Numbered from the stretch's first letter, positions 43,936-53,369 are shown. The stretch: 64,000 nucleotides of DNA from CALRQJ02 sp943370285 (GCA_943370285.1 CALRQJ020000002.1:124001-188000); one strand, 5' to 3'. Translations and numbers: made by a program. The notes: generated by a model not told the origin, from the letters alone.

Positions 43936-45282
43936 TTAAATCAACTGACGAGCCTTAATCTCGAGGTATTTATTGATGGCATTGATAGTTAATTGCTGGG
44001 GTGGAGTAAGAACAGAAAGAATACCATGCTGCGATAATTCTTTGATGATTTGGCGTTTTTCATGTGCAAATTTCTCAGCAATTGTTTTGGTATACACTTC
44101 TTCGATATTGGCAGCGGGTTGTAGTAGCAAACTTTTCAACTCGGTATTTTCAAAGAATACAACCAATAACAAATGGTTCTCGGCTATCTTTCTTAAGTAA
44201 GGCAATTGCCTTCTCATGCCACTCAACGATTCAAAATTGGTGAACAACACGACCAAACTACGTTGTGTTACTTTTCGGCGCAACATAACATACAGCCGTT
44301 CAAAATCACTTTCGAGATATCTCGTTTTTTGATTGTATAACAATTCTAATACAGATTGCATTTGCAATGCTTTTTTGTCGGCAGGCAAAAAAGAACCAAT
44401 CTGTTCTGAAAAAGTAACAACTCCGGCTTTATCTTGTTTAGTGATGGCAACATTACTCAATACTAATGATGCGTTAATGGCATAATCAAGTAAACTCAAC
44501 CCTTCAAAAGGCATTTTCATCACCCTGCCTTTATCAATTACACAATACACTTGTTGGCTTTTTTCATCGGTAAAATTATTGACCATTAATTGACCACGAC
44601 GAGCAGTAGCTTTCCAATTAACAGTACGATAATCATCGCCTTGTACATATTCTTTAATTTGCTCAAACTCCATGCTATGGCCAATCTTACGTACTTTCTT
44701 TACACCCACTTCACTTAATCGATTGCTGATGGCCATCAATTGATATTTACGCAGTTGTAAATAAGATGGATACACCGGCACATCTTTAGGTGTTTCGCAG
44801 ATGTAGCGCTTTTGCAATAAACCAATAGGAGATGTAGCATATATCAATAGTCTGCCAAAATTGTATGCACCTCTTTTAAGTGGCTTCAATTGATACAGTA
44901 GATGTTTTTGTGCTGCTGAACCTAAGGATAAGCTAAACAGTACATCTCTTTTTTGAAACTGGTGCGGAATTTCATCAATAATGCTTAGCTGCACGGGAAA
45001 ACGATAATAATTTTCGATATCAACTCGTACAGTATTGTCATCACCATTACTAAATCTTTCAGCATGTGTTCTTCTCCCAAAAATACCTTTTGACAAAGAA
45101 AACAGCATCAAATATTCTAATACCAATAACACGGCAAAGCCAAGCAAAAAAGCATAGGGAATGATACCCAGCCATGGTAAGAAGAAACGACAAACAAACA
45201 ATATTACTATTACCCCAATAGCGATATAGCACCGAGTGGTGATGAACAATGCAGAAATATATGTTGACCAAAAACGTTTCAC
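43936..45282 (-). CDS. DUF58 domain protein
   Basis: 448 aa. Two N-terminal membrane segments (about residues 15-33 and 38-58) are followed by a soluble domain with the DUF58 block DDYRTVNWKATARRGQLMVN and a von Willebrand A-like beginning VYCVIDKGRVM. The start codon is GTG (45282). It is the last gene of a six-gene cluster (SpoIIM-like, membrane protein, DUF4129, DUF4350, MoxR, DUF58) found widely in Bacteroidota and other bacteria. In this system a MoxR AAA ATPase and DUF58 protein are thought to act together as a chaperone for protein-complex or cofactor assembly; exact substrate unknown. Confidence 0.92.
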   Translation of the reverse strand: MKRFWSTYISALFITTRCYIAIGVIVILFVCRFFLPWLGIIPYAFLLGFAVLLVLEYLMLFSLSKGIFGRRTHAERFSNGDDNTVRVDIENYYRFPVQLSIIDEIPHQFQKRDVLFSLSLGSAAQKHLLYQLKPLKRGAYNFGRLLIYATSPIGLLQKRYICETPKDVPVYPSYLQLRKYQLMAISNRLSEVGVKKVRKIGHSMEFEQIKEYVQGDDYRTVNWKATARRGQLMVNNFTDEKSQQVYCVIDKGRVMKMPFEGLSLLDYAINASLVLSNVAITKQDKAGVVTFSEQIGSFLPADKKALQMQSVLELLYNQKTRYLESDFERLYVMLRRKVTQRSLVVLFTNFESLSGMRRQLPYLRKIAENHLLLVVFFENTELKSLLLQPAANIEEVYTKTIAEKFAHEKRQIIKELSQHGILSVLTPPQQLTINAINKYLEIKARQLI

Positions 45283-45317
45283 TATAATTATTGCTTATAC
45301 AAATACAAACTACTCAC

Positions 45318-45345
45318 CATTCACTATTCACTATTTACTATTCAC
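45318..45345 (+). repeat. Heptad tandem repeat
   Basis: Four 7-bp units CATTCAC-TATTCAC-TATTTAC-TATTCAC between the MoxR and DUF58 genes. The same unit in opposite orientation occurs at 32963-32983. Confidence 0.85.
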
Positions 45346-45352
45346 CAATGCA

Positions 45353-46315
45353 CTACCTCGGCACTTCCACTTTCTTAATAATTTCAGCAATTACTTCATC
45401 TGGTGTACCGCCTTCCATTTCTTTCTCGGGATTAAGAATGATACGATGACGCAATACCGATGGCAGCACTCTTAGCACATCATCAGGGGTAACAAAATCT
45501 CTTCCTGCCATTGCAGCAATAGCTTTTGATGCTTTCAAAACAGCAACCGAAGCTCTTGGCGAAGCACCTAAGAAAAGTGCTTTGTTATTTCGGGTTTCAT
45601 ACACCAATGCGGCAATGTAGCGCAACACTTTATCCTCGATATGCAATGTTGAAATCAACTGACGAAAATACATGATATCTGCACCGCTTAACACAGGTTC
45701 TACTTGAGTAGTAAAATGGGTAGTTACACCACGATGAGCATGCTCCAAAATTTTAACTTCATCTTCAGGTGAAGGATATTTCACTTCAATTTTAAACAAG
45801 AAACGGTCTAACTGGGCTTCGGGTAAACGATAAGTTCCTTCATGTTCTACCGGATTTTGTGTGGCCATTACTATGAATGGTTCAGGCAAAGGATACGTAA
45901 CACTATCATATGTAACTTGACGTTCTTCCATAACTTCAAATAAAGCAGCTTGCGTTTTTGCTGGAGAACGATTGATTTCATCTATCAATACAATATTACT
46001 GAAGATGGGCCCATTTTTATAATTGAAACTAGCATTTTGCGGATTGAATACAGATGTTCCCAACACATCACTCGGCATTAAATCTGGCGTAAACTGAATA
46101 CGAGAAAATGGCACATTAATACATCTTGCCATTAACTTAGCCGTCAATGTTTTTGCCACACCCGGCACACCTTCAATCAATACATGGCCTTCGGCTAAAA
46201 TGGCTGCCAGCAACAATTCTACCATTTGTTCTTGCCCAACAATCACTTTCCCAATCTCTGCTCTTAGACGTTCTACGGCAGTGGTAAGTTGGGTCACATC
46301 AATCCTGTTTTCCAT
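45353..46315 (-). CDS. MoxR-family AAA+ ATPase
   Basis: 320 aa, cytoplasmic. Walker A GVPGVAKT (residues 49-56), Walker B IVLIDEINRSP, sensor MATQNPVEHEGTYRLPEAQL and an arginine-finger region DRFLFKI, followed by the C-terminal lid (LFLGASPRASVAVLKASKAI). MoxR ATPases work as chaperones with DUF58/vWA partners, encoded next door. It lies between DUF4350 (7 bp upstream) and DUF58 (about 70 bp downstream, with a heptad repeat in between). Confidence 0.95.
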   Translation of the reverse strand: MENRIDVTQLTTAVERLRAEIGKVIVGQEQMVELLLAAILAEGHVLIEGVPGVAKTLTAKLMARCINVPFSRIQFTPDLMPSDVLGTSVFNPQNASFNYKNGPIFSNIVLIDEINRSPAKTQAALFEVMEERQVTYDSVTYPLPEPFIVMATQNPVEHEGTYRLPEAQLDRFLFKIEVKYPSPEDEVKILEHAHRGVTTHFTTQVEPVLSGADIMYFRQLISTLHIEDKVLRYIAALVYETRNNKALFLGASPRASVAVLKASKAIAAMAGRDFVTPDDVLRVLPSVLRHRIILNPEKEMEGGTPDEVIAEIIKKVEVPR

Positions 46316-46321
46316 AATGCT

Positions 46322-47506
46322 TTATTTAGCTTGTTGATAAAATGAATCAATACTATTATTTAATGCAATGAGCATACGATCGTTTACTTGTTTGGTTTGT
46401 TGTAATTGTTGAATGTATGCAATGATAGTAGTTATTTCTTTTTGACTAACGCCACTTTTCCTGCTTACTGCCTGTACAAAATCATCATCTAATGCAGTAG
46501 TGCTGATGTAAAATCTTTGTCTGATAAACTCCAACCAATATTGCACTTTTTTAGCCGCAATACTACCATTATCTCTTTGATTAAAGTATACGCCGGAAAC
46601 GGTTTTCACAAAATCTAAGGTGGTATTGCGTAATGGTTCAATTATAGGAATGATGCGTTGTTTGCGTTTCATTTCGAACAATACAAAAACAATCATTCCA
46701 ATAAGACTCAACCAAAATGCCCATTTTAAATGTGCTTTGGTTAAAAAGAAACGTAATGGAGTGCCAGGGCCTGTTGGGCCTAGTTTATAATATTCATCCC
46801 AATATAATGCAGTAACATTTTGGGGTATATAAGAAAAAGCCTTTGATAAATATTCTTGGTTGTTTTGAAACAACATAAAATAGTTACTGAAACAAATAGG
46901 TGCAGCATGAACATAAAAATGTCCTTTACCAAATCCTAGCATAATAAAATTAGGTTTACCATTTTGGTTAACACCTAAAACAGTAGCATAGGTAGTATCA
47001 ACAGTAGAGAAAAATTCATCAATTGTATTTTTTCTAAAGCGATAGTTTTGAGCCGCTTTTAAAGAAGGGTTTGATAAATTGATACTTGTAGAATCAGCCG
47101 ATAAAAAACTATACCCGGGATTAATATCAACACCCAAAGTATCCATAAAAGCCTTACCCAATTGTGAGGCAGCAATAAAAATATCGTTGCCCTTTCCTAC
47201 ATAAGCAATCATTTCTTCAATATCGGTTGTGGTAGGTTCAAATGCAGGCGCAACAATGATATATGCCGTTGTAGAATCGGTTGAATTATTGATTTGATCA
47301 TACACCGGCTTGCGTAAAGACTGCACTGTTGTGTTAGGAAACAATTGCGGCAATTGCTCAAATAAAACAAAACTACCGTAAGGATTTTTATCTTCTTTGC
47401 TTAAGGTAACCGTCCAGTCAATTGCAGGCGGACGATTAATTTCTGCCACAATGTAAACTGTGAACAGCAACGCAAAAATCAATAAAAAAATACGATATCC
47501 TTTCAC
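46322..47506 (-). CDS. DUF4350 membrane protein
   Basis: 394 aa. One N-terminal membrane segment (about residues 4-22), a periplasmic domain with GSFVLFEQLPQLFP and YIIVAPAFEPTTTDIEEMIA, a second membrane segment (about 257-275, WAFWLSLIGMIVFVLFEMKR) and a cytoplasmic helical tail (about 285-394). The early INRPPAIDWTVTLSKEDKNPYG and the AYVGKGNDIFIAAS turn fit DUF4350. GTG start at 47506. It is a member of the MoxR/DUF58 cluster and probably its membrane component. Confidence 0.87.
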   Translation of the reverse strand: MKGYRIFLLIFALLFTVYIVAEINRPPAIDWTVTLSKEDKNPYGSFVLFEQLPQLFPNTTVQSLRKPVYDQINNSTDSTTAYIIVAPAFEPTTTDIEEMIAYVGKGNDIFIAASQLGKAFMDTLGVDINPGYSFLSADSTSINLSNPSLKAAQNYRFRKNTIDEFFSTVDTTYATVLGVNQNGKPNFIMLGFGKGHFYVHAAPICFSNYFMLFQNNQEYLSKAFSYIPQNVTALYWDEYYKLGPTGPGTPLRFFLTKAHLKWAFWLSLIGMIVFVLFEMKRKQRIIPIIEPLRNTTLDFVKTVSGVYFNQRDNGSIAAKKVQYWLEFIRQRFYISTTALDDDFVQAVSRKSGVSQKEITTIIAYIQQLQQTKQVNDRMLIALNNSIDSFYQQAK

Positions 47507-47507
47507 G

Positions 47508-48197
47508 CTATAATTTGTTATTGAATTGGTTGAAAACGTTTTGAATGCCTTGGAATGCTTGTTGATTTACAGGCAAATCGCCGTACCAAGCATATTCAAA
47601 ATGATAGGTTAATTCTCTGAACATTTGCTGTTGCGGATGCTGTTGCAACTCTCTCAAATATTCATAGTTGGTTTTATTAATTTGCCAATTGATAAACCCT
47701 TTGTCGGTCAATTGTTTTAATGTTTGTAAATACATCAACCGAATGGCCAAGCGATAATTTTGTTGGTTGATGGCTTGTGCAATGGCATCTGCGAATGGAA
47801 TGGAATGAATGTCTTCTGTTTCGGTTTGATATACCAAGCCTTGTGTTACAGCTCTTCCGAAAAGCCCTGCCCTATTCATTTTCATCACTTTCAACACCAC
47901 AAAAACAATTACTGCAATGCCTATTAAAATAGAGACAGACCAGAAAGTAGTTCTACCCGATCGAGTACTCATTATTTGATACACTTTGTACCAAAACCAA
48001 CTCCAAAATCTATCCCATAAACTCACCGGAGGTTCTTTCAATCTTTCGTATTGAAAATTGGGATCTTTTTTTATTTTATCGAGTGATGTAGTAGAGAATT
48101 GACGCAATGCCACATCACTAGAATCGTAGTAAACGGTTTTTTGAGCCGTTAGCTGCAATCCTACAAAACAAAGTATGACCAATAGTAGAATCCGCAT
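47508..48197 (-). CDS. DUF4129 membrane protein
   Basis: 229 aa from ATG 48197, which begins a signal-like segment (MRILLLVILCFVGLQLTAQ) and sits 1 bp after the stop of the upstream gene; the frame opens 18 codons earlier inside that gene. One membrane helix (about residues 84-102) separates a periplasmic part from a cytoplasmic C-terminal domain with AIAQAINQQNYRLAIRLMYL, KGFINWQINKTNYEYLREL and an end FEYAWYGDLPVN, typical DUF4129. Part of the MoxR/DUF58 cluster; also seen beside transglutaminase genes elsewhere. Confidence 0.88.
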   Translation of the reverse strand: MRILLLVILCFVGLQLTAQKTVYYDSSDVALRQFSTTSLDKIKKDPNFQYERLKEPPVSLWDRFWSWFWYKVYQIMSTRSGRTTFWSVSILIGIAVIVFVVLKVMKMNRAGLFGRAVTQGLVYQTETEDIHSIPFADAIAQAINQQNYRLAIRLMYLQTLKQLTDKGFINWQINKTNYEYLRELQQHPQQQMFRELTYHFEYAWYGDLPVNQQAFQGIQNVFNQFNNKL

Positions 48198-48198
48198 A

Positions 48199-49089
48199 TT
48201 AGTATTGTTCTTCAATTTGCGACGAGGCGTTACTATTACCAATACCATCAATTCTATCCATCATTCCTGTACCATCTAATTTTTCAACCAAATTATAATA
48301 GTGTAATCCTAACGAAACGGCGAAAATCAAATAAAATACAAAACCAAATACATTGAGAATGGAGGTAACAATAGTAAGCGTGGTTCCAATTTCTTTTGTG
48401 GTAAGATAAGAAATAGCACCTGCAATTACACTTACGACCAAGCCTATGGCACCTGAACTAAAAGAGTAAATGAGATAAGCAATGAAATAGATAGCCAAAG
48501 AAATCCAAAAGTTTTCCTTCACAATTTGAAAGCAACGGCTAAATGCTTCAGACACAGAAATATCTTCTATAACAACCACCATTTCAAAAGCTGCAAATAC
48601 AACCATAAAATACACACCGGGTGCAAGACAAAATGCCGAACCGATGATAATCATGATCCACAATAAAATATCGAAAAAGAATATTTGTATAAAGTGACGA
48701 ATAAATACCTGCCAAACTTCTTCAATAGTTGGGGTTTCGTTGCCTTTTGCTTGATACACTTTAAAATAAGCTGCTACAACAACTTTCATAGATGTCATAG
48801 CTAACAAACCAAACAGCACCAACATCAGGTAGCTAAAGCCAAACATATTATCAAAGGGAGAATCAGCAGTATTTCTAACAGTTCTACCGTTGATTAAATC
48901 ATCAAAAACACCAAAACTATCTTTTTGATAAATACCACTGAAAATAGATTGACCTAAAATAAAGATGCCGGATATGGCTAAAAAAGTAAGCAATAAAGGC
49001 TTAAATTCTTGCCTAATAAATTGAAAAGTGTCATTAAAATTTTCGCCAAAATCTCTGATTTTTCTTAGCTCGATTTTCGCTTTAACCAT
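48199..49089 (-). CDS. Integral membrane protein of the MoxR cluster
   Basis: 296 aa with about six hydrophobic segments (for example residues 33-52, 88-110, 142-170, 190-215 and 225-260). A cytoplasmic N-terminal tail FGENFNDTFQFIRQEFKPLL precedes them. Segments such as APGVYFMVVFAAFEMVVVIE and VSEAFSRCFQIVKENFWISL are like DUF4013/YciC-type or glycerophosphodiesterase-associated membrane domains, without catalytic residues. It overlaps the SpoIIM-like gene by 25 bp and is 1 bp from the DUF4129 start, so it is certainly co-transcribed. Function unknown. Confidence 0.8.
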   Translation of the reverse strand: MVKAKIELRKIRDFGENFNDTFQFIRQEFKPLLLTFLAISGIFILGQSIFSGIYQKDSFGVFDDLINGRTVRNTADSPFDNMFGFSYLMLVLFGLLAMTSMKVVVAAYFKVYQAKGNETPTIEEVWQVFIRHFIQIFFFDILLWIMIIIGSAFCLAPGVYFMVVFAAFEMVVVIEDISVSEAFSRCFQIVKENFWISLAIYFIAYLIYSFSSGAIGLVVSVIAGAISYLTTKEIGTTLTIVTSILNVFGFVFYLIFAVSLGLHYYNLVEKLDGTGMMDRIDGIGNSNASSQIEEQY

Positions 49090-50087
49090 AGTTTAAAATT
49101 TTCAGATTCGTTGTTCAATTGATGATCGTCAAAAGCATTTTTGATGCGTTTGTGCAATCGGTTAGGATAAACAATAAAATACCAGATGATAAATAAAGCA
49201 GATGCTCCTAAAATGCTGAGGCTTATGGCCAAATGCATATTCGTATATCTCGTTACAAAACTTTCTAAAAAAGCAGCCACCACAAAAACCGGTAAAAGAC
49301 CAATCACAATTTTTAATCCATCTTTTCCGGCTTTTAAAAAGGCTACATACCTGCTAAATGTACCCGGAAAAAGCAAACTGTTTCCCATAATTAATCCGGC
49401 AGCACCTGAAATAACAATAGCCCAAATTTCGAGTGTGCCGTGGATAAATACAACAGTAATACTTTTAAATCCTAGACCCTTTGCAAAGAAGAAATATTCA
49501 AATGAACCTAACATTAATCCGTTGCTTAATAATAACCATACCGTACCTACCGAAAATGTAATGCCTAAAACATAGGCTATGAATGCCACCCTAATATTGT
49601 TGAAGCCAATTTGTACAAACATATTCATCTGACTTGCACTTTTGTATACCCCAAAAGGATCGCCATTCTCAATATTTTCATTGGTCATGTTAACGTAATT
49701 GTCACCTAATATTAGCCGAATAAAATTTTCATCATAAGCGGCAGATAATGCACCCATGGCACAAAAAATGAGAAAGAAAACTAACGCATAAGCAAACTGC
49801 TTTTGATAAAAGCCAAATAAATAGGGTAATTCATACATCCAAAATCCCAATACCCTACTCCCCTTTTCTTTTTTATTCTTGTAAATCTGTTGATGAAAAA
49901 GTGAAGCCAATCCATTGAGGTACTTAGCCGTGTTACTTCCGGCATAAAAAGTTTTGGCATAAGCCAAGTCATCCGTCAATTCTACAAAACGGTCGGCAAG
50001 TACATCCGCAGAAGCATTTCGCTTCACTTCGGCTTCGTATTGTTTCCACTTTTCGGCGTTTTGTTTTAAAAATTGTGCTTCCCTCAT
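49065..50087 (-). CDS. Stage II sporulation protein M (SpoIIM)-like membrane protein
   Basis: 340 aa. A helical N-terminus (MREAQFLKQNAEKWKQYEAE) is followed by five or so membrane helices with the SpoIIM-like stretch FGVYKSASQMNMFVQIGFNN and HGTLEIWAIVISGAAGLIMG. In sporulating firmicutes the family member works in forespore engulfment; in Bacteroidota it is a fixed companion of the MoxR/DUF58 cluster and RDD protein and has nothing to do with spores. First gene of the minus-strand cluster, divergent from the RDD gene 108 bp away, so the cluster promoter lies there. Confidence 0.9.
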   Translation of the reverse strand: MREAQFLKQNAEKWKQYEAEVKRNASADVLADRFVELTDDLAYAKTFYAGSNTAKYLNGLASLFHQQIYKNKKEKGSRVLGFWMYELPYLFGFYQKQFAYALVFFLIFCAMGALSAAYDENFIRLILGDNYVNMTNENIENGDPFGVYKSASQMNMFVQIGFNNIRVAFIAYVLGITFSVGTVWLLLSNGLMLGSFEYFFFAKGLGFKSITVVFIHGTLEIWAIVISGAAGLIMGNSLLFPGTFSRYVAFLKAGKDGLKIVIGLLPVFVVAAFLESFVTRYTNMHLAISLSILGASALFIIWYFIVYPNRLHKRIKNAFDDHQLNNESENFKLWLKRKSS

Positions 50088-50195
50088 ATAAAAATTTGCT
50101 GACAGTCGTAAAAATAATGGGTAAAGTTTGATGTTGAGTTAACAAATTGAAATTTATTTGCAGAACAATCAATCAATCGACAACAAAAACTAATT

Positions 50196-50921
50196 ATGAG
50201 TACCATTTCTATAACGACCACGCAAAATATTGAACTTGAATATGATTTAGCTAGTCTGGGAGAACGTATTTTAGGTAGAATATTAGATGGCTTGGTATTA
50301 GTTGGTTATGCATTATTAATTCTTGCCATCATTGGGTTTAGTAATTTTTGGCCTTTCTTATCATCAAGTCCATGGATGATTTTCTTCTTGGCACTTCCTT
50401 ATATATTTTATGATTTGGCAAGTGAGATGTTGCTGAACGGACAAAGCGTTGGCAAAAGAGTGATGGGTATCAAAGTGATTAGTTTAGATGGCGGACAAGC
50501 CACTACCAGTCAATATTTAATTAGATGGTTATTTAGATTGATTGATTTTACCTTTTCGTCTAGTTTGCTGGCTTTAATAATGGTAGCCGCAACAGAAAAA
50601 AGACAACGTTTAGGCGATAAAGTAGCCAATACCACCTTAGTGAAAACAAAGCCTCGTAGTAATTTTCAGCAGACATTATATACGCCTACTGCGGAAACCG
50701 ATTATATCGTAAGTTATCCTGAAGTAGTTAACCTGAGAGATAGCGATATGCAGTTGGTAAAAGAAGTGTTGATTAATGTTCAGAAAACTGGCAACACCAT
50801 GTTGTCTTTACAAACCATGAACAAGATTGAACAAGTGTTGCACATTACCAGCAAACATGAACCTACTGCATTCTTGTACACGATTCTTTCAGACTATAAT
50901 CATTTGGCATCTAAATTATAA
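50196..50921 (+). CDS. RDD family membrane protein
   Basis: 241 aa. Residues about 15-150 form an RDD domain with three to four membrane helices and the signature residues: the R-D pair in LGERILGRILDGLVLVGYA and LNGQSVGKRVMGIKVISLDG, and the later RLGDKVANTTLV. The C-terminal 90 residues are soluble and helical. The RDD family may act in ion exchange; here it is linked to the MoxR cluster divergently transcribed next to it. Its stop overlaps the convergent DUF2752 gene by 6 bp. Confidence 0.9.
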   Translation: MSTISITTTQNIELEYDLASLGERILGRILDGLVLVGYALLILAIIGFSNFWPFLSSSPWMIFFLALPYIFYDLASEMLLNGQSVGKRVMGIKVISLDGGQATTSQYLIRWLFRLIDFTFSSSLLALIMVAATEKRQRLGDKVANTTLVKTKPRSNFQQTLYTPTAETDYIVSYPEVVNLRDSDMQLVKEVLINVQKTGNTMLSLQTMNKIEQVLHITSKHEPTAFLYTILSDYNHLASKL

Positions 50922-51329
50922 TTGGTGTGGTGCTAATAAAGAGAATGGATATTGTGGAATATTTCTCAATATCCAAAACAATATCACCACAATAAAAACT
51001 AATTTGATAAACCAATTTTGGTGAAAAAGTTTTTGCTGAATCTGCTCTTTTCTAAAGGCATTCAGTGTAAAAATAATAGCGGAATACAATACAAAAGGAA
51101 GACTAATAACGAGTAATATATTATAACTAACAGCTTGTAAGAAATCAACTCTTAATAAAGCAGAAATAGCCCTTTGGCTACCACAACCAGGGCAATTCAA
51201 TCCTGTTACTGATCTAAAAACACAAGAAGGATGAAAGCTATTTTTGGTAGCTGGATAAAAGAAATATAGCAGTGATAGTGCTATCACTGCTATACCAATT
51301 ATAATAATCTGAATTCGGTTTTTACGCAA
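50916..51329 (-). CDS. DUF2752 membrane protein
   Basis: 137 aa with three membrane segments and the DUF2752 motif CVFRSVTGLNCPGCGSQRAI (residues 35-54), holding a conserved CPGCG that looks like a metal or redox site. No internal Met exists before the first helix, so the start is TTG at 51327-51329. It follows the CD225 gene by 8 bp; DUF2752 and CD225 genes are commonly adjacent in Bacteroidota, suggesting one membrane function, still unknown. Confidence 0.88.
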   Translation of the reverse strand: MRKNRIQIIIIGIAVIALSLLYFFYPATKNSFHPSCVFRSVTGLNCPGCGSQRAISALLRVDFLQAVSYNILLVISLPFVLYSAIIFTLNAFRKEQIQQKLFHQNWFIKLVFIVVILFWILRNIPQYPFSLLAPHQL

Positions 51330-51337
51330 ATCCTAAC

Positions 51338-51628
51338 TTATTGATTTTGGGTAGCTTGCCAAAAAGCTGCACCACCTACTATAAATACAAATCCTAGATA
51401 CAAAATGCCAATTACTAAGCCAACCCAGAATCCAATCTTAGTCCACTTACCTGCATCTTGAGATGCTTTTAGTGCACCTGCATGGTCACCGGAATTAAAT
51501 TTTGAACTTACTTGAGAAGCGAAAACGATTCCTGCAATACCAAAGGGCAAGCAGCAAAATAGGGTTACTAAAATAGACTCAACTAGCCAGTTTTTTGGTG
51601 GAGTCAATAACTGTTGATTTTGTTCCAT
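51338..51628 (-). CDS. CD225/dispanin-family protein
   Basis: 96 aa, two membrane helices. The CD225 block is clear: WLVESILVTLFCCLPFGIAG (intramembrane helix with the CC pair), the linker SKFNSGDHAGALKASQDAGK, and the second helix WVGLVIGILYLGFV. In eukaryotes the family includes interferon-induced membrane proteins; bacterial members are of unknown function. It probably forms an operon with the DUF2752 gene 8 bp downstream and is separated from proS by a terminator. Confidence 0.92.
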   Translation of the reverse strand: MEQNQQLLTPPKNWLVESILVTLFCCLPFGIAGIVFASQVSSKFNSGDHAGALKASQDAGKWTKIGFWVGLVIGILYLGFVFIVGGAAFWQATQNQ

Positions 51629-51676
51629 AATCAGTTGTTTGGTTTTAATTGAGTGAAAATAATTGATATGAATGAA

Positions 51677-51711
51677 ATAAAAAAGCCTTGAAACTAAAAT
51701 TTCAAGGCTTA
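51677..51711 (-). terminator. Intrinsic terminator after proS
   Basis: On the minus strand AAGCCTTGAAA pairs with TTTCAAGGCTT around TTTTAG, followed by T-rich sequence. It lies about 20 bp beyond the proS stop and before the CD225 start. Confidence 0.85.
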
Positions 51712-51732
51712 AGTATAACTTAATACGAAATG

Positions 51733-53214
51733 TTAATAAGCCCTTGCAAACAACACCCTTTCTTTAGAAGGATTACCCGTTAAAATACAAGTTCCATCTT
51801 CTTGTTGATTATCTAATGGAATACAACGGATGGTGGCTTTGGTCAGCTCTTTAATTTTATCTTCTGTTTCACCGGTACCATCCCAATGGGCTGAGATAAA
51901 TCCGCCTTTTGTATCAAGCAACTGAACAAATTCATCCCAAGAATCGGCTTTGGTAATCATACTATCACGGTATGCCAACGCTTTATTAAAAATACTTTGT
52001 TGAATATCATCTAACAATTGAATGACCGCTTCTGATAAACCATCTAATGGCAAACTCATTTTTTCTTTGGTATCTCTACGAGCAACTTCAGCAACATTAT
52101 TTTCTAAATCTCTAGCTCCCAAAGCAATTCTTACCGGCACACCTTTCATTTCATATTCGGCAAATTTCCAACCTGGTCGGTTGTTATCATTATCATCATA
52201 CTTCACCGAGATACCCGCCGCCTTTAATTTGGGCATAATATCATTGTTCACCTTAGCATCTAACAATGCTTTTTGTTCTTCACCTTTGTATATCGGTACT
52301 ATTACCACTTGCAACGGCGCAATTTTGGGTGGCAGAATCAACCCTTGATCATCGCTATGAGCCATCACCAAAGCACCAATCAATCTAGTACTTACTCCCC
52401 AACTCGTTGCCCATACATAGTCTAATTTATTTTCTTTATCACTGAATTTTACATCAAATGCTTTCGCAAAATTCTGACCCAAAAAATGAGATGTTCCGGC
52501 TTGTAAAGCTTTACCATCCTGCATTAACGCTTCTATACAATAAGTATCTTCGGCACCTGCAAAACGTTCGTTTGGCGATTTTACGCCTTTAATTACCGGT
52601 AATGCCATCCATTTTTCGGCAAAATCGGCATATACCTCCAACATCTTTTTGGTTTCTACCAAAGCTTCTTCTTTTGTGGCATGTGCGGTATGACCTTCTT
52701 GCCATAAAAATTCTGCGGTACGCAAAAACAATCGGGTTCTCATCTCCCATCTTACCACATTAGCCCATTGGTTAATGAGGATGGGTAAATCTCTGTACGA
52801 TTGAATCCAACCTTTATACGTATTCCAAATAATGGCTTCACTTGTTGGTCTTACCACCAATTCTTCTTCCAACTTCGCTTCGGGATCAACCATTAATTTG
52901 CCCTTGTTATTGGGGTCGGCCTTAAGGCGATAGTGTGTTACAATGGCACATTCTTTAGCAAAACCTTCTGCATTTTTTTCTTCGGCTTCAAATAAACTTT
53001 TGGGTACAAATAATGGAAAATAGGCATTTACATGACCGGTATCTTTAAACATTCTGTCTAATACATCTCTCATGTTTTCCCACAAGGCAAAGCCATAAGG
53101 TTTAATTACCATACATCCTCTTACAGCACTATAATCTGCCAAATTGCCTTTTAATATCAAATCGTTATACCACTGCGAATAATCTGCTGCTCTTGAAGTG
53201 ATTGCTTTACTCAT
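51733..53214 (-). CDS. proS: Prolyl-tRNA synthetase, archaeal/eukaryote-like type
   Basis: 493 aa, class II synthetase that charges tRNA-Pro. It lacks the YbaK-like editing insertion of the bacterial form, matching the shorter archaeal-type ProS common in Bacteroidota. Motif 2 is seen in LVVRPTSEAIIWNTYKGWIQ and NVVRWEMRTRLFLRTAEFLW; motif 3 in WGVSTRLIGALVMAHSDDQG. The anticodon-binding domain and a C-terminal zinc-like/ProS-C domain follow (ends in KERVLFARAY). Its substrate tRNA-Pro(GGG) happens to lie in the window at 14400. Confidence 0.95.
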   Translation of the reverse strand: MSKAITSRAADYSQWYNDLILKGNLADYSAVRGCMVIKPYGFALWENMRDVLDRMFKDTGHVNAYFPLFVPKSLFEAEEKNAEGFAKECAIVTHYRLKADPNNKGKLMVDPEAKLEEELVVRPTSEAIIWNTYKGWIQSYRDLPILINQWANVVRWEMRTRLFLRTAEFLWQEGHTAHATKEEALVETKKMLEVYADFAEKWMALPVIKGVKSPNERFAGAEDTYCIEALMQDGKALQAGTSHFLGQNFAKAFDVKFSDKENKLDYVWATSWGVSTRLIGALVMAHSDDQGLILPPKIAPLQVVIVPIYKGEEQKALLDAKVNNDIMPKLKAAGISVKYDDNDNNRPGWKFAEYEMKGVPVRIALGARDLENNVAEVARRDTKEKMSLPLDGLSEAVIQLLDDIQQSIFNKALAYRDSMITKADSWDEFVQLLDTKGGFISAHWDGTGETEDKIKELTKATIRCIPLDNQQEDGTCILTGNPSKERVLFARAY

Positions 53215-53277
53215 ATTGTCAACTTTATCGTTCCTTTAACAAAATATTTTTTTTGCCATTTTGCTCTGGCTTAATAA

Positions 53278-53305
53278 TTGTGATTTTGTTATTAGATTAG
53301 TTTTG
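53278..53305 (+). promoter_or_regulatory. Candidate Bacteroidota promoter for the Tyr/Cys-rich lipoprotein gene
   Basis: TTG at 53278-53280 and TAGTTTTG (TAnnTTTG) at 53298-53305 are separated by 17 bp, a good fit to the phylum consensus. The first ATG used downstream is 53370, giving a leader of about 55-60 nt. Confidence 0.4.
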
Positions 53306-53369
53306 TCATTTGCCTTACAGGCGGGGCAAAAGTAGTAACTTACATCTAATAACATTTAAACATCCTGCC

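Noticed and set aside
49065..50087. Sporulation link suggested by the SpoIIM-like gene
   Set aside because: The family is a constant companion of MoxR/DUF58 clusters in non-sporulating Bacteroidota; nothing else here relates to spores.
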